IMG/VR virus record: IMGVR_UViG_3300031974_000267
Coordinates: 1-20,347 of that record
Direction: 5' to 3' (one strand)
Origin: a virus
DNA length: 20,347 nucleotides
Every line of letters begins with the position of its first letter. Position 1 is the stretch's first letter. Under the pieces are notes generated by a model. That model was not told where the DNA came from, made no database searches, and worked only from the letters and a program-made list of their open reading frames with translations. The position numbers and the translations under genes were made by a program. Below are positions 7,950-15,833 of the stretch, one piece after another.

Positions 7950-10025
7950 TTACTCCTGTATTTTAGATTTTATTAAATTTAAATCTAGGATTAGCGGTTG
8001 TTGAGTTCCTTTAAATAAATCAAAATTTTTAGTCATTACATATCTTGGTTGACCTTTGAACGGATGGTTAGTTAATGAAATCATATACCGACCATTACCT
8101 ACTGCAACAAATTCTGGGTTTTCATTATTTTTAAATATATCAATTGATCTGATAGAACCATCTCTTATAGATGCTCCAACACCTTCTTGATTACCAATAG
8201 CCTGTTTAAATAACTCTGGGTCTTGTCTTAATCTTTCTACAATGTTTGAAAATTGTCCTTGTTTTACAAATGAAGGTATAGAAATAAATGTACCATTATA
8301 TTTATCTAATCCACCATAATTATCAATTTTACCAGCAGCTAAATTAATTGCATTTTCAAAAATATTTTTTTTGAAAGTTACATCTGTCTCTCCTTTAATA
8401 TACATTTCATAAGCATAAATATATTCAGCAGCTTCAATAATGGCATTATAAGTTTCTGGATTATTTGGATAAGCTTCTCTATATTTTGCAACAGTAGATT
8501 TATAAGTGCTTTCAGATTTTTTAATACCTGGTGAAATGTTTTTGTTTTTAACAATATCGTAACCACTAATAGCTTTTTTAAATCCTTCTCCATACTGACC
8601 AGTTTGATTAAATAAACCACCTATATAAGCAAAGAATTTATTTTTAGGTGCAATTTCTGAAAAGACACGTCCAGCATCTTGACCAAATGTTTTATTAATT
8701 GTTGATAACACTCTAACTAACTGATCTTTATTTCTATTGTTTTCAAAAAAATCAGTCAATTGTGATTTTTCATCTTCACTAAAATATTTAGTTTCAACTC
8801 CATAAAATGCTGAAATAGATTTAGCCTGGATAATTCTTTCACTCATTGCATTAGCAACTGTATCTGATTGCGCAGGATTATTTAATAAATCAGTAATAGG
8901 TAAAGCGCTAACATTGTTAAATACACCAATATTTTTTGCAGTAGTGATTGGGTCTTTAATTAAACTGCTTGATATTTCATTATAAAAATCTCTAATAACT
9001 TCAGATTTTAATACTATATCTGGGTCTGCACCTTCTTTAACAGTAAGTGCTGCAGAGTTTGCTTTAGATAATTCTTGATAATTCATTGTTTTTAATTCAG
9101 ATAAAACTTGTCCTTTTAATAAAATTTTGTTTGCTCTATCTAAAATAGAATTATCTTGTGTTGAAGCAGCTTCATCAATTATGTTTTCTAAAACACTTAC
9201 ATCTGGAAGACTGTAATCTTTCAATTGATCTTCCATAACCTTTAAAGTTTCTTTAGCAGTTTCATTTATAGTTTGTCTATTTTTTCCTGCATAAGCTTTT
9301 AGTTTTTCTATTGTATCTAAATTATTTATATTTTTAATTGCATTAGCTAAACCTTCTTCTGGGTTTACATCTATTTCTCTTTTTGCTTTATAAAAATCTA
9401 TATCATCATAAGAACCCTTTTTTACTTTTTCTGAGTCTGGACCAAATAGATTTTGAAATTTAGATGAATTTAAAATATTATTTAAATCATTTAATGCTAA
9501 ATCTTTTAGCTCTTGGGTCTCACCATAGACAACATCCTTTTTTAACTTTTCAATATTTTCTAATTCTAGTGTTTGGGATTTTATAATAAAAGCTTTGTTA
9601 GAGTTTTTTCTAACAACTATACCATCTTTAATTTCTTGTTTTTTTAAATATGAGTCAAATAATTTTTTAGAAAATCTATGTTTAAAATTACCACCAACAT
9701 TAATTTTAGCTTTTGTTAAAGCATTATTATAATATTTAACTGCTTCATCTGGGTCATCTATCATGCCAGCTTTTTCAACTGCCATAGATAAACCTTCAAA
9801 ATTTTCATTACCTTCTAATATTTGTCTTGATTTTTCTAATACTTCATTTTCTGATTTTCTAGTTTCTATTTCTGCATAAAGTTTTGTAGCAGTTTGTGCA
9901 GCTCCTTTAAATGCAGTTCCTATTTGTGCAGCTGTCGCCTGGCTAACTCTCATTCCAGACGTTGTAGGTCTAGCAGCTATTTCAGAAGTAGGTTTAACTT
10001 GTGTTTCATAAATCTTAATTGCCAT
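7950..10025 (-). CDS. Internal virion protein, T7 gp15-like position (691 aa)
   Basis: The 691-residue protein starts at an ATG with AGGAGT upstream and ends 3 bp before the next gene. It is highly charged and almost all helical, with Lys/Glu/Asn-rich segments and no signal peptide or catalytic motif. Order (gp13-like, gp14-like, this gene, then giant proteins) and length (T7 gp15 is 747 aa) point to the inner core/ejection protein that forms part of the channel across the periplasm during DNA entry. The opening MAIKIYETQVKPTSEI is followed by 'TTSGMRVSQATAAQIGTAFKGAAQTATKLYAEIE', an amphipathic start common in gp15-like proteins of marine podoviruses. The C-terminal 140 residues include 'PSFVKQGQFSNIVERLRQDP' and 'GNGRYMISL', suggesting a small globular domain. 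Direct sequence similarity to T7 gp15 cannot be judged by eye. Confidence 0.8.
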   Translation of the reverse strand: MAIKIYETQVKPTSEIAARPTTSGMRVSQATAAQIGTAFKGAAQTATKLYAEIETRKSENEVLEKSRQILEGNENFEGLSMAVEKAGMIDDPDEAVKYYNNALTKAKINVGGNFKHRFSKKLFDSYLKKQEIKDGIVVRKNSNKAFIIKSQTLELENIEKLKKDVVYGETQELKDLALNDLNNILNSSKFQNLFGPDSEKVKKGSYDDIDFYKAKREIDVNPEEGLANAIKNINNLDTIEKLKAYAGKNRQTINETAKETLKVMEDQLKDYSLPDVSVLENIIDEAASTQDNSILDRANKILLKGQVLSELKTMNYQELSKANSAALTVKEGADPDIVLKSEVIRDFYNEISSSLIKDPITTAKNIGVFNNVSALPITDLLNNPAQSDTVANAMSERIIQAKSISAFYGVETKYFSEDEKSQLTDFFENNRNKDQLVRVLSTINKTFGQDAGRVFSEIAPKNKFFAYIGGLFNQTGQYGEGFKKAISGYDIVKNKNISPGIKKSESTYKSTVAKYREAYPNNPETYNAIIEAAEYIYAYEMYIKGETDVTFKKNIFENAINLAAGKIDNYGGLDKYNGTFISIPSFVKQGQFSNIVERLRQDPELFKQAIGNQEGVGASIRDGSIRSIDIFKNNENPEFVAVGNGRYMISLTNHPFKGQPRYVMTKNFDLFKGTQQPLILDLNLIKSKIQE

Positions 10026-10026
10026 A

Positions 10027-10473
10027 TTAGATTACTCCTACTGTTGATGCGTCCGTTAAAAGACTAGATGCCGCTCTAAAGTAACTTGCGGTTTTAGCAA
10101 CTCTACCTCTATATCGTTCAACATTTGCTTCTGCTCTTTGCATAATTGCATCATTTATTCCTTGGTCTCTAGCAATCTCAGCATTGTATTGCATCATGTC
10201 TCTATCAGTATCAACCATAATTTGATTTTCTAATGCTAAAGAATATGCTGAACCAGAAAATTCTACTCCTGCTCCTGCAAAAGAAGTTTCTAATGCACCT
10301 CTTTGTTTTTCAGCAAAATAATCAAAACGTGGTAAATCGTATTGTTCAAATACTTTATAACCTTGTTCGGCTTGTTGTTCTTTTAATTTTGCATCTCGAT
10401 CAAGTAAAGCTGCATTGTAATTAGAAGCTTTTGCTGCTGCATCACCTGCAATTAAATCACCAAAAAAACTCAT
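10027..10473 (-). CDS. Internal virion protein, T7 gp14-like (148 aa)
   Basis: The 148-residue protein starts at an ATG that overlaps the upstream stop as ATGA, with AGGATA 6 nt before it. It opens MSFFGDLIAGDAAAKASNYN and is mostly a long helix rich in Ala, Gln, Glu and Asp (LLDRDAKLKEQQAEQGY; NAEIARDQGINDAIMQRAEA), ending in an Ala/Ser-rich amphipathic tail (TASYFRAASSLLTDASTVG). A short hydrophobic start followed by coiled-coil-like sequence is characteristic of gp14-type ejection proteins, which form the outer-membrane part of the DNA channel in T7. T7 gp14 is longer (196 aa). The neighbours, gp13-like before and gp15-like after, match the T7 order exactly. Confidence 0.83.
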   Translation of the reverse strand: MSFFGDLIAGDAAAKASNYNAALLDRDAKLKEQQAEQGYKVFEQYDLPRFDYFAEKQRGALETSFAGAGVEFSGSAYSLALENQIMVDTDRDMMQYNAEIARDQGINDAIMQRAEANVERYRGRVAKTASYFRAASSLLTDASTVGVI

Positions 10474-10913
10474 ACTATTATCCTCGCATATCTTATATAA
10501 TTTGAACCATCTGGACCGTAATACTTCATTAATCCTTCTTTTTCAAATCCTAACCATTCAGCAAATTTATGACCTAGTTTAAAATCTGCTTTTACGTTAG
10601 TTTGTATTCTTTTTACTTTAGAAGTTTTAACAAGTATATCAAATTTTTCTTTAAAATTTCTAGCCATAGATACTCTATATTTCCAAACATCTTTAGTAGC
10701 CATAACCCACCCTTCGGCTACACCATCCCACAGCAAGTAAATGCCGCCTGCCGCTATTGGCTTGTGATTTGCAAGCGCTGTAAACGACATCCCAACTCTT
10801 TCTAAATACTGAGCATATTTTCTATGCTCTGGTTTTAAATAAAGTTCTTGTGCATTAAGCTGTTGGCTTAATATAAATTTTGCGTGTTCTGACTTAAAAG
10901 GAATTATATCCAT
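10470..10913 (-). CDS. GNAT-fold internal virion protein, T7 gp13-like (147 aa)
   Basis: The 147-residue protein starts at an ATG that shares one base with the stop of tail tubular protein B (TAATG). The chain has the order of a GNAT acyltransferase fold: 'FILSQQ' helix, 'GMSFTALANHKPIAAGGIYLLWDGVAEGWVMA' strands, the helix 'NFKEKFDILVKTSKVKRIQT', then 'HKFAEWLGFEKEGLMKYYGP', the usual C-terminal strand of GNAT proteins. The canonical acetyl-CoA pyrophosphate loop (Q/R-x-x-G-x-G/A) is not visible, so it may be structural rather than enzymatic. Phage proteins of this type sit in the place of T7 gp13 (138 aa), required for virion maturation. Order immediately after the gp12-like gene supports this. 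Confidence 0.85.
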   Translation of the reverse strand: MDIIPFKSEHAKFILSQQLNAQELYLKPEHRKYAQYLERVGMSFTALANHKPIAAGGIYLLWDGVAEGWVMATKDVWKYRVSMARNFKEKFDILVKTSKVKRIQTNVKADFKLGHKFAEWLGFEKEGLMKYYGPDGSNYIRYARIIV

Positions 10914-12922
10914 TAAGTATCGTATAGCTCCAATCTTGCGTAAATTGCTAAGACAGTCATAGGTAAAGGTTGATCTTGTTTTACTACTACAAAACCATCT
11001 GTACCATAATCGCTCGGAAACTCGGTAGACTTATCTCCTGTAAACAAAGGAACAGGTGCGGTCATGGCAGCTGAACTATCTCTAAATGGAATAATATCCA
11101 AAGTATTTTCATTGGGTCCTACCTTAGCACCTACTGTTTCAAAAAATCTTACTGTTACATCATAAATTCTTTTTGTTTTAGTTTGGTCAGTAATTCCTCC
11201 ACCCTCATCTATTCTCATAGTTTTTAATAATGAGTCATAACCTAGACCAACAACTGCATCGGTAGTTGCTATATCTAGTGATATAGAACCAGAACTGACT
11301 ACCTTATCTGGGTGTGTTGCACCATTAATGATAATTTTTACTGTTTCACCTTCTAAGTGATCTAATCCACTTAATGTACTCGTTGAAGAACCAGAATAAG
11401 TTAATCCACTATCTACAAAATGTATTTCTTCTAAGTCTGAACTAAAATTATATGGTGTTAAATATTCAACATATTTTTTAGTAGCACCATTAATTGTTCT
11501 TTCAACTATAACCCATACTTGGTCTTCATCAGTATCAATATCAATAACAGCAATTGATTTACATTTAGCATCAGTTCCACCAAAGTCATGTTCATGCCAG
11601 GCTACTACATCTTGTAATCTATTGTAAGTCATGCCTACTAAACTTCCATCTACTCTTACACACCAAACAATACTAAAAGGTTCTTGTTGATAATCCATTT
11701 GAACAATGCCTGATAAAGTTATGTTTTCTGAAAGGATGGTAAGGTCTGGTGCTATGTAACCGTCTGTATCAAAGTTATAAGCTAATTCTCTAATTTTTCT
11801 TTTAGCTCTTTGAACAAACAAAGTTGAGTTACCAATTGATATTCCATCTATTCCTGCAGAACCATAGTTAGATTGTTTTCTAATATTTAGATTAGTAGGG
11901 GTTATAGGAGCCGTAGTTCCTCCAGACGTTACAGTAAATTCTCCACCTGTTGTCATTACAATTAAAGTTCTTGTAGCTTTAATAGATTGAATTGCGTTTA
12001 CTTGGTTAGATGCAATTGTATAAATCATTGCAGAACTATCTGTAGTAGCTCCATGGTAATTATCATCCATATTTTCATAATCACCAGATACTGAAAAAAA
12101 TAATGTTTGTGGTTGATCTGTAGTTCCTGCAAATACTAATCGTTGTTCAAAGAAGGTTACGCATCTTGGATGACCTGTGGTATCAGAGAATGAACCCATT
12201 GCAAAATCATCAGTTGCAGAACCAGAAGATATTACCGATTGTACGGTACCCGATACAGAGGTTGAAGACGTATATCCTGTAATTTTAACATGACCATCTT
12301 TAATGTGAACTAATCTTCCAACATCAGTAGATAAAAAACCTTGGTTAGAATTAACACCTGTTGTTGATGATAAAGTTAATACAGTTGAAGCACCTTCTGC
12401 AGTATGAGAACTTGTCATAGTTGTAGAAGTAGTATTATGATCTTGAAAGGGACCATTTAAAAAATCAACTGTAGTTAGTGTCCAGGACGTATGACCTGTA
12501 CGAGATAATTTTCTAACGGCATGATTTGGGTGGCATAAGTACATTACGTCAGCAGATTGCGCAAATTTTATATCAAACAATTCTGCTTCTAAGTATGGTG
12601 AACTAATTTCATAAGGTGAACCACCAGAAGAAATTTGACCATCATCTTTATAAAAACGAATATACTGATTACCAAATTCTAAAATATAAGTTTGAGTAGT
12701 TGAAAAAGAAAATGGAATAAGTCTGGTAGCTTTAGAACTATCTTTTACTTCAGATACAAAATGAGTTCCAGGTCTTCTAGTAATTGGACCATGAGGTTGA
12801 ACTACAAAATTGTTTATTGTTTTACCAGATGAAAAATATTTTTGAAAGTCTGTACGACCTTCCATTCTAGGTGATAATTGTCCAGCAGTAAAACTTGGTA
12901 CTGATACAAGTGTCTTTGGCAT
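10913..12922 (-). CDS. Tail tubular protein B (T7 gp12-like nozzle)
   Basis: The 669-residue protein forms the distal nozzle of the short tail. It opens MPKTLVSVPSFTAGQLSPRM and continues 'GRTDFQKYFSSGKTINNFVV' and 'PHGPITRRPGTHFVSE', then 'TRLIPFSFSTTQTYILEFGN', the standard opening of marine gp12-like proteins. Later blocks 'PRCVTFFEQRLVFAGTTDQP', 'NQVNAIQSIKATRTLIVMTTGGEFTV' and 'QSNYGSAGIDGISIGNSTLF' are also typical of this family and suggest beta-propeller-like repeats. T7 gp12 is 794 aa. The gene starts one base after the gp11-like stop and overlaps the next gene by one base. The ribosome binding site is weak (TAGG, about 8 nt upstream), so translation is probably coupled to the gene before. 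Confidence 0.93.
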   Translation of the reverse strand: MPKTLVSVPSFTAGQLSPRMEGRTDFQKYFSSGKTINNFVVQPHGPITRRPGTHFVSEVKDSSKATRLIPFSFSTTQTYILEFGNQYIRFYKDDGQISSGGSPYEISSPYLEAELFDIKFAQSADVMYLCHPNHAVRKLSRTGHTSWTLTTVDFLNGPFQDHNTTSTTMTSSHTAEGASTVLTLSSTTGVNSNQGFLSTDVGRLVHIKDGHVKITGYTSSTSVSGTVQSVISSGSATDDFAMGSFSDTTGHPRCVTFFEQRLVFAGTTDQPQTLFFSVSGDYENMDDNYHGATTDSSAMIYTIASNQVNAIQSIKATRTLIVMTTGGEFTVTSGGTTAPITPTNLNIRKQSNYGSAGIDGISIGNSTLFVQRAKRKIRELAYNFDTDGYIAPDLTILSENITLSGIVQMDYQQEPFSIVWCVRVDGSLVGMTYNRLQDVVAWHEHDFGGTDAKCKSIAVIDIDTDEDQVWVIVERTINGATKKYVEYLTPYNFSSDLEEIHFVDSGLTYSGSSTSTLSGLDHLEGETVKIIINGATHPDKVVSSGSISLDIATTDAVVGLGYDSLLKTMRIDEGGGITDQTKTKRIYDVTVRFFETVGAKVGPNENTLDIIPFRDSSAAMTAPVPLFTGDKSTEFPSDYGTDGFVVVKQDQPLPMTVLAIYARLELYDT

Positions 12923-12923
12923 T

Positions 12924-13505
12924 TTATAACCTACTATTTATAAAATCTTCTGAAGAAATATTATCTGTTGGACCTAGGGTAGCATCGGTATTGTAACCTT
13001 CACCAGCATCCGCATGTCTAGCTTCAGATAATTTTAATTGATATTTCTCTGCCATTCTTTGTTGTAAGGTTGCATTAGCAGTAACCGCATAAGCAATATC
13101 AGAAGCAAGCGCTGCAGAAATACTTTCTCTTAATAAAACATCCATCTCATTAGGGTCAGTAATTCTTGCAACGTAAACTAATTTTACACTTGTATCGTTA
13201 GTTAAAATTTTACGTCCTTCAATTTTATAATTGGAGTCATAATTTTGTATTGTTAAAACTCTTAGACAATCAGAAGGTAAAGTATATTGTTTAGTAAAAC
13301 CCCAATCTGGATTAACTGTATCTGCAGCTAAAGTTTGTCTTTTGATTGCTGAGTTCCAAGGATGCGCTCTTAATACACTATCTTTAACGGTCTCATATCT
13401 CGCATTACATAGTCTGCCATTTTTAGAATTTTCTGTTAGAGATAAAATAGTTGATGCACCTAATTGATTTAGTGCTGAGTTACAAATTTCTATTACACTA
13501 GCCAT
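12924..13505 (-). CDS. Tail tubular protein A (T7 gp11-like adaptor)
   Basis: The 193-residue protein connects portal to nozzle. Its opening, MASVIEICNSALNQLGASTI, is the hallmark of the gp11/gp4-like tail adaptor family, followed by 'CNARYETVKDSVLRAHPWNS' and 'YTLPSDCLRVL'. The second half has strands around 'KLVYVARITDPNEMD' and helices 'ESISAALASDIAYAVTANAT' and 'MAEKYQLKLSEARHADAGEG'. Length is almost the same as T7 gp11 (196 aa). The start ATG lies inside the end of the upstream 71-residue gene (8-nt overlap) with AAGGAG about 10 nt before it. The tail tubular B gene follows directly. Confidence 0.94.
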   Translation of the reverse strand: MASVIEICNSALNQLGASTILSLTENSKNGRLCNARYETVKDSVLRAHPWNSAIKRQTLAADTVNPDWGFTKQYTLPSDCLRVLTIQNYDSNYKIEGRKILTNDTSVKLVYVARITDPNEMDVLLRESISAALASDIAYAVTANATLQQRMAEKYQLKLSEARHADAGEGYNTDATLGPTDNISSEDFINSRL

Positions 13506-13713
13506 CTTTTTTATTCTCCTTAATTATATATTTTCTTCTAATCTTTCTATCATTTTCTAATGCAAAAATCTCTTTTTCAGTTTTCTCAAGTTTTGCATCA
13601 AAACCATGATGTATTTTAGCAGTATTTTTAAATCTATCTACTAAAACATACCTATACACATAATTCTCTTTTTTAAAATGTAATACAGGTTTTAAATCTT
13701 TTATTGTCTTCAT
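13498..13713 (-). CDS. Small basic hypothetical protein between capsid and tail adaptor (71 aa)
   Basis: The 71-residue protein is Lys-rich, with a pattern of strands then a charged helix (HFKKENYVYRYVLVDRFKNT; EKTEKEIFALENDRKIRRKY). I do not recognise a family. It starts only a few bases after the strong hairpin downstream of the capsid gene, and no usable ribosome binding site is seen: the GGGGAG upstream is inside the hairpin stem and about 20 nt away from the ATG. The last 8 nt overlap the gp11-like start, and its body carries the AAGGAG used by that gene, so its translation may help express the adaptor. A role as a head-completion or decoration protein is possible from position only. Confidence 0.7.
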   Translation of the reverse strand: MKTIKDLKPVLHFKKENYVYRYVLVDRFKNTAKIHHGFDAKLEKTEKEIFALENDRKIRRKYIIKENKKDG

Positions 13714-13720
13714 AATGTGA

Positions 13721-13740
13721 TGAGGGGATTGCTCCCCTCA
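13721..13740 (-). terminator. Strong GC-rich hairpin just after the major capsid gene
   Basis: A perfect 7-bp stem TGAGGGG/CCCCTCA with a 6-nt loop lies 12 bp after the capsid stop, in otherwise AT-rich DNA; a further G-T pair is possible. T7 has its late terminator (T-phi) in the same place, after gene 10. No T-run follows on the minus strand (ATCACATT), so it may be a partial terminator, a phage-polymerase terminator or an RNA-stabilising/processing hairpin protecting the capsid message. Confidence 0.6.
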
Positions 13741-13752
13741 CCAAGCTAATGA

Positions 13753-14628
13753 TTATTCGTTACATCTAATCTCAACTACTTTGTCTTCTTCCATTCTAGT
13801 AGCACCAATTGCCATAGAATAGTAAACTTGTGTAGCATAAGATTTATCATTTCTTTCATCAATTCTAGCTTTTACGTCAGAACCGATTGCAAGTTTTACA
13901 GCATCTTCAGTAAACGCGAAGATTTTTCTATCGTCTGTATTAGTTGCATCGAAAGATAGTCTTGTAGACATGATGAACTGGAAACCCATAAACGAGTTAA
14001 TATCACCTTGAGCAAGAGCTTTAACTGTGTTGAAGTCAGAGCTTTTTACTTCTGTAGTGTTTAACAAGTCTTGGATTTGTTTTGGACCACAAACGATGTA
14101 CTTTTTGATTGAAGGGTCAACATCATTATTATCTAAGATGTATTTCGCTTCTAAAAGTTTCGCTACTGTTAATCCATCAGTTTGGTTTACAGTTGCACCA
14201 ATTTTTTGTGCTGCTGGTAGAGAAGTAGTAGTTCCACCTGCAACACCTGTAGCTGCATCTGCATCAAAAGCAGAAATGATAACATCATCCATACTTCTAC
14301 CCATAGCAGCAGCCGCAGCTTTTGCATAAGATGAAGTTGGGTCAATTAACATTCTTACTTTGTCTAGATCGTCAATAAGATCAGCCCACTCGTAATCTGC
14401 AAGAGATACACGTCTTCTAGAGTGGGGTGTATCTACTTGAGGAGTTGCGCCGTGTCTTGTTGTTCGAGCAACAGCTGCTGTAGCACCGATTTGGTCGAAG
14501 AAAGCATTTTTTCCTCTAACCGTTTCGACATCAACAGCACCTCTTAACTTACTCCCCATTTGTTGAGCAAGCATAGTAACATTTGAAGAATATTGTTCTA
14601 CAAATGCTGTAGTTATTTGAGTTGACAT
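13753..14628 (-). CDS. Major capsid protein
   Basis: The 291-residue protein forms the icosahedral head shell. It opens MSTQITTAFVEQYSSNVTML and has 'LRGAVDVETVRGKNAFFDQIG', 'TTRHGATPQVDTPHSRRRVS', 'DYEWADLIDDLDKVRMLIDP', a long segment starting 'YAKAAAAAMGRSMDDVIISA', and the C-terminal 'AFTEDAVKLAIGSDVKARID'. This pattern matches the capsid family of BPP-1-like and many marine podoviruses, an HK97-type fold, rather than T7 gp10 itself; the assignment is from memory of the family. AAAGGAG lies 9 nt before the ATG, the best ribosome binding site in the window. It follows the scaffold gene after a 145-bp structured leader and is followed by a strong hairpin, both suited to very high expression. 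Confidence 0.92.
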   Translation of the reverse strand: MSTQITTAFVEQYSSNVTMLAQQMGSKLRGAVDVETVRGKNAFFDQIGATAAVARTTRHGATPQVDTPHSRRRVSLADYEWADLIDDLDKVRMLIDPTSSYAKAAAAAMGRSMDDVIISAFDADAATGVAGGTTTSLPAAQKIGATVNQTDGLTVAKLLEAKYILDNNDVDPSIKKYIVCGPKQIQDLLNTTEVKSSDFNTVKALAQGDINSFMGFQFIMSTRLSFDATNTDDRKIFAFTEDAVKLAIGSDVKARIDERNDKSYATQVYYSMAIGATRMEEDKVVEIRCNE

Positions 14629-14773
14629 AATTTATGTCTCCTTTTTTGTGTTGTGTTAATGTTAAAATAATCGGTTGATTGTCCTTGCGGGTCGTCCTAA
14701 ATTTTTAACCTCTCGGTCTTTTGTCTTTCCAAAATGCCAAACGGGTCTTTCGATTATCCGTTATTCAAATTTA
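14629..14773 (-). promoter_or_regulatory. Structured leader/probable promoter region of the capsid gene
   Basis: This 145-bp gap between scaffold and capsid is the second-longest gap in the window. On the minus strand, ATAATCG (at 14751-14757) can pair with CGATTAT (at 14667-14673), closing a large loop that contains a short GACC-GAGA-GGTT stem with a GNRA loop (14707-14718). The segments AGACCCGTTTGG and CGACCCGCAAGG share an ACCCG core. The region ends with AAAGGAG before the capsid ATG. In T7 the strongest late promoter (phi10) is also before the capsid gene; no T7-like core is seen here, so a promoter role is inferred from position. Confidence 0.4.
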
Positions 14774-15616
14774 CTATACTGAGTTGTGTTTCAAAGCAAG
14801 TAAATCTTGAACCTCTTGAACAGCCAAAGCATGACCTGGATGATTTTTATTCCAGTATGCTGAACCTTCTTGTTGTAAACTAGCGATCTGTTTATCAATT
14901 TCAGCAGGTGTCATGTATTGTGGTCCTTGTGCTGCTACTAATTTATCTTCACCTAAATCATTAGCTATATTAGCAAAAGCTTTGATAAAGTCTGGATGAT
15001 CTCCAATTTTGGTTCCATCTGATAAAGTTAAATGTGCAAAGTCATCATTGATATATTTGTTAGCAATGGTACTTGCTTGTTGAACTTTATTATCAAATGC
15101 AGCACCCCATTCTTTTTTAAGAGTTTGTTCTGCATTAATTCTACCTTGTTCAGATTTTGAATTTAAATCTTCAATATAATTTTGCGTCATATCGTTATAA
15201 AAATTCATTATCGCTTCTGCTTGTTTAGGTAATAAACCATTTTTATGTGCAGTCTCTTTAAAACCTTTAAGAGCATTTTCATCAATGTTAGAATTTTCTT
15301 TTAAATTAAATTCATAAGCATCTGGGTTTTCGGGTCTACCTAATTTACTATAAACTGCTTGCCAATCTTCATCCGTTGCAAATTTATTAGGAACAGGAAT
15401 TTTATCCGCTCCTACTAATTTTTGTGCATGGATATAAGATTTAGCTAATCCAGGTATATCTTGTATAGACTCTAAAGCTTTTTCAGCTTTTAAATCATCT
15501 GGTAAACTATCTTTCCAATTAGAAATTTGTTCTGTTATTGGTGGTGTATTACTTAACTCTGTAACATTATTGTCAGACGCAACTTGTGGTTCCGCTACCT
15601 GTGTTTCGTTACTCAT
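14774..15616 (-). CDS. Scaffolding protein
   Basis: The 280-residue acidic, helical protein directly precedes the capsid gene, the usual place of scaffolds. The N-terminal 35 residues are disordered and rich in Glu, Gln, Asn and Thr. Then come 'WKDSLPDDLKAEKALESIQD', 'GLAKSYIHAQKLVGADKIPV' and 'LGRPENPDAYEFNL', a combination typical of the putative scaffolds of marine podoviruses. A Gln/Ala-rich helix (PKQAEAIMNFYNDMTQNYIE) and a basic-polar C-terminus (NKNHPGHALAVQEVQDLLAL) suit transient assembly contacts with the capsid. The start ATG has AAAGGAG 6 nt upstream and lies within the end of the Bbp19-like gene (8-nt overlap). T7 gp9 is similar in size (307 aa) but not obviously alike. Confidence 0.87.
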   Translation of the reverse strand: MSNETQVAEPQVASDNNVTELSNTPPITEQISNWKDSLPDDLKAEKALESIQDIPGLAKSYIHAQKLVGADKIPVPNKFATDEDWQAVYSKLGRPENPDAYEFNLKENSNIDENALKGFKETAHKNGLLPKQAEAIMNFYNDMTQNYIEDLNSKSEQGRINAEQTLKKEWGAAFDNKVQQASTIANKYINDDFAHLTLSDGTKIGDHPDFIKAFANIANDLGEDKLVAAQGPQYMTPAEIDKQIASLQQEGSAYWNKNHPGHALAVQEVQDLLALKHNSV

Positions 15617-15833
15617 GGTTTTCTCCTTTAGGGTTTTTGTTTATTATTGATTTAATAAAAAGAACAACTTGTCTTTGTCCTTCTCTGTAAGATGTTTCGT
15701 GCGGGTCTGTTGAAAAAGATGTGTGATGCACGTTACATCTTTTTTCTAAGTCTTTTAGAACGGTTTTACCATCTTCTGACTTAAAAACTCTTTGATATGT
15801 TTTTGTTAATTCAGCTATATCTTTTTTATTCAC
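15609..15833 (-). CDS. Bbp19-like small protein between portal and scaffold (74 aa)
   Basis: The 74-residue protein resembles the Bbp19-like phage family first seen in Bordetella phage BPP-1: 'YQRVFKSEDGKTVLKDLEKR' with a Cys, then 'TSFSTDPHETSYREGQRQVV' and a final hydrophobic helix 'LFIKSIIN'. The order F-x-x-x-D/E-G-x-x-V-L-x-D-L and D-P-x-x-T-x-x-x-E-G-x-R is the part I recognise. The start is GTG at 15831-15833, overlapping the portal stop by 8 nt, with AAGGT before it; no ATG is available upstream. Members usually sit next to portal and capsid genes and the function is not established; a role in head assembly is inference. Confidence 0.8.
   Translation of the reverse strand: MNKKDIAELTKTYQRVFKSEDGKTVLKDLEKRCNVHHTSFSTDPHETSYREGQRQVVLFIKSIINKNPKGENHE

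Noticed and set aside
13721-13760. A T7 gene 10-type frameshift giving a longer minor capsid protein
   Set aside because: No slippery run lies before the capsid stop, and no extended frame follows: the hairpin and the next gene begin at once.
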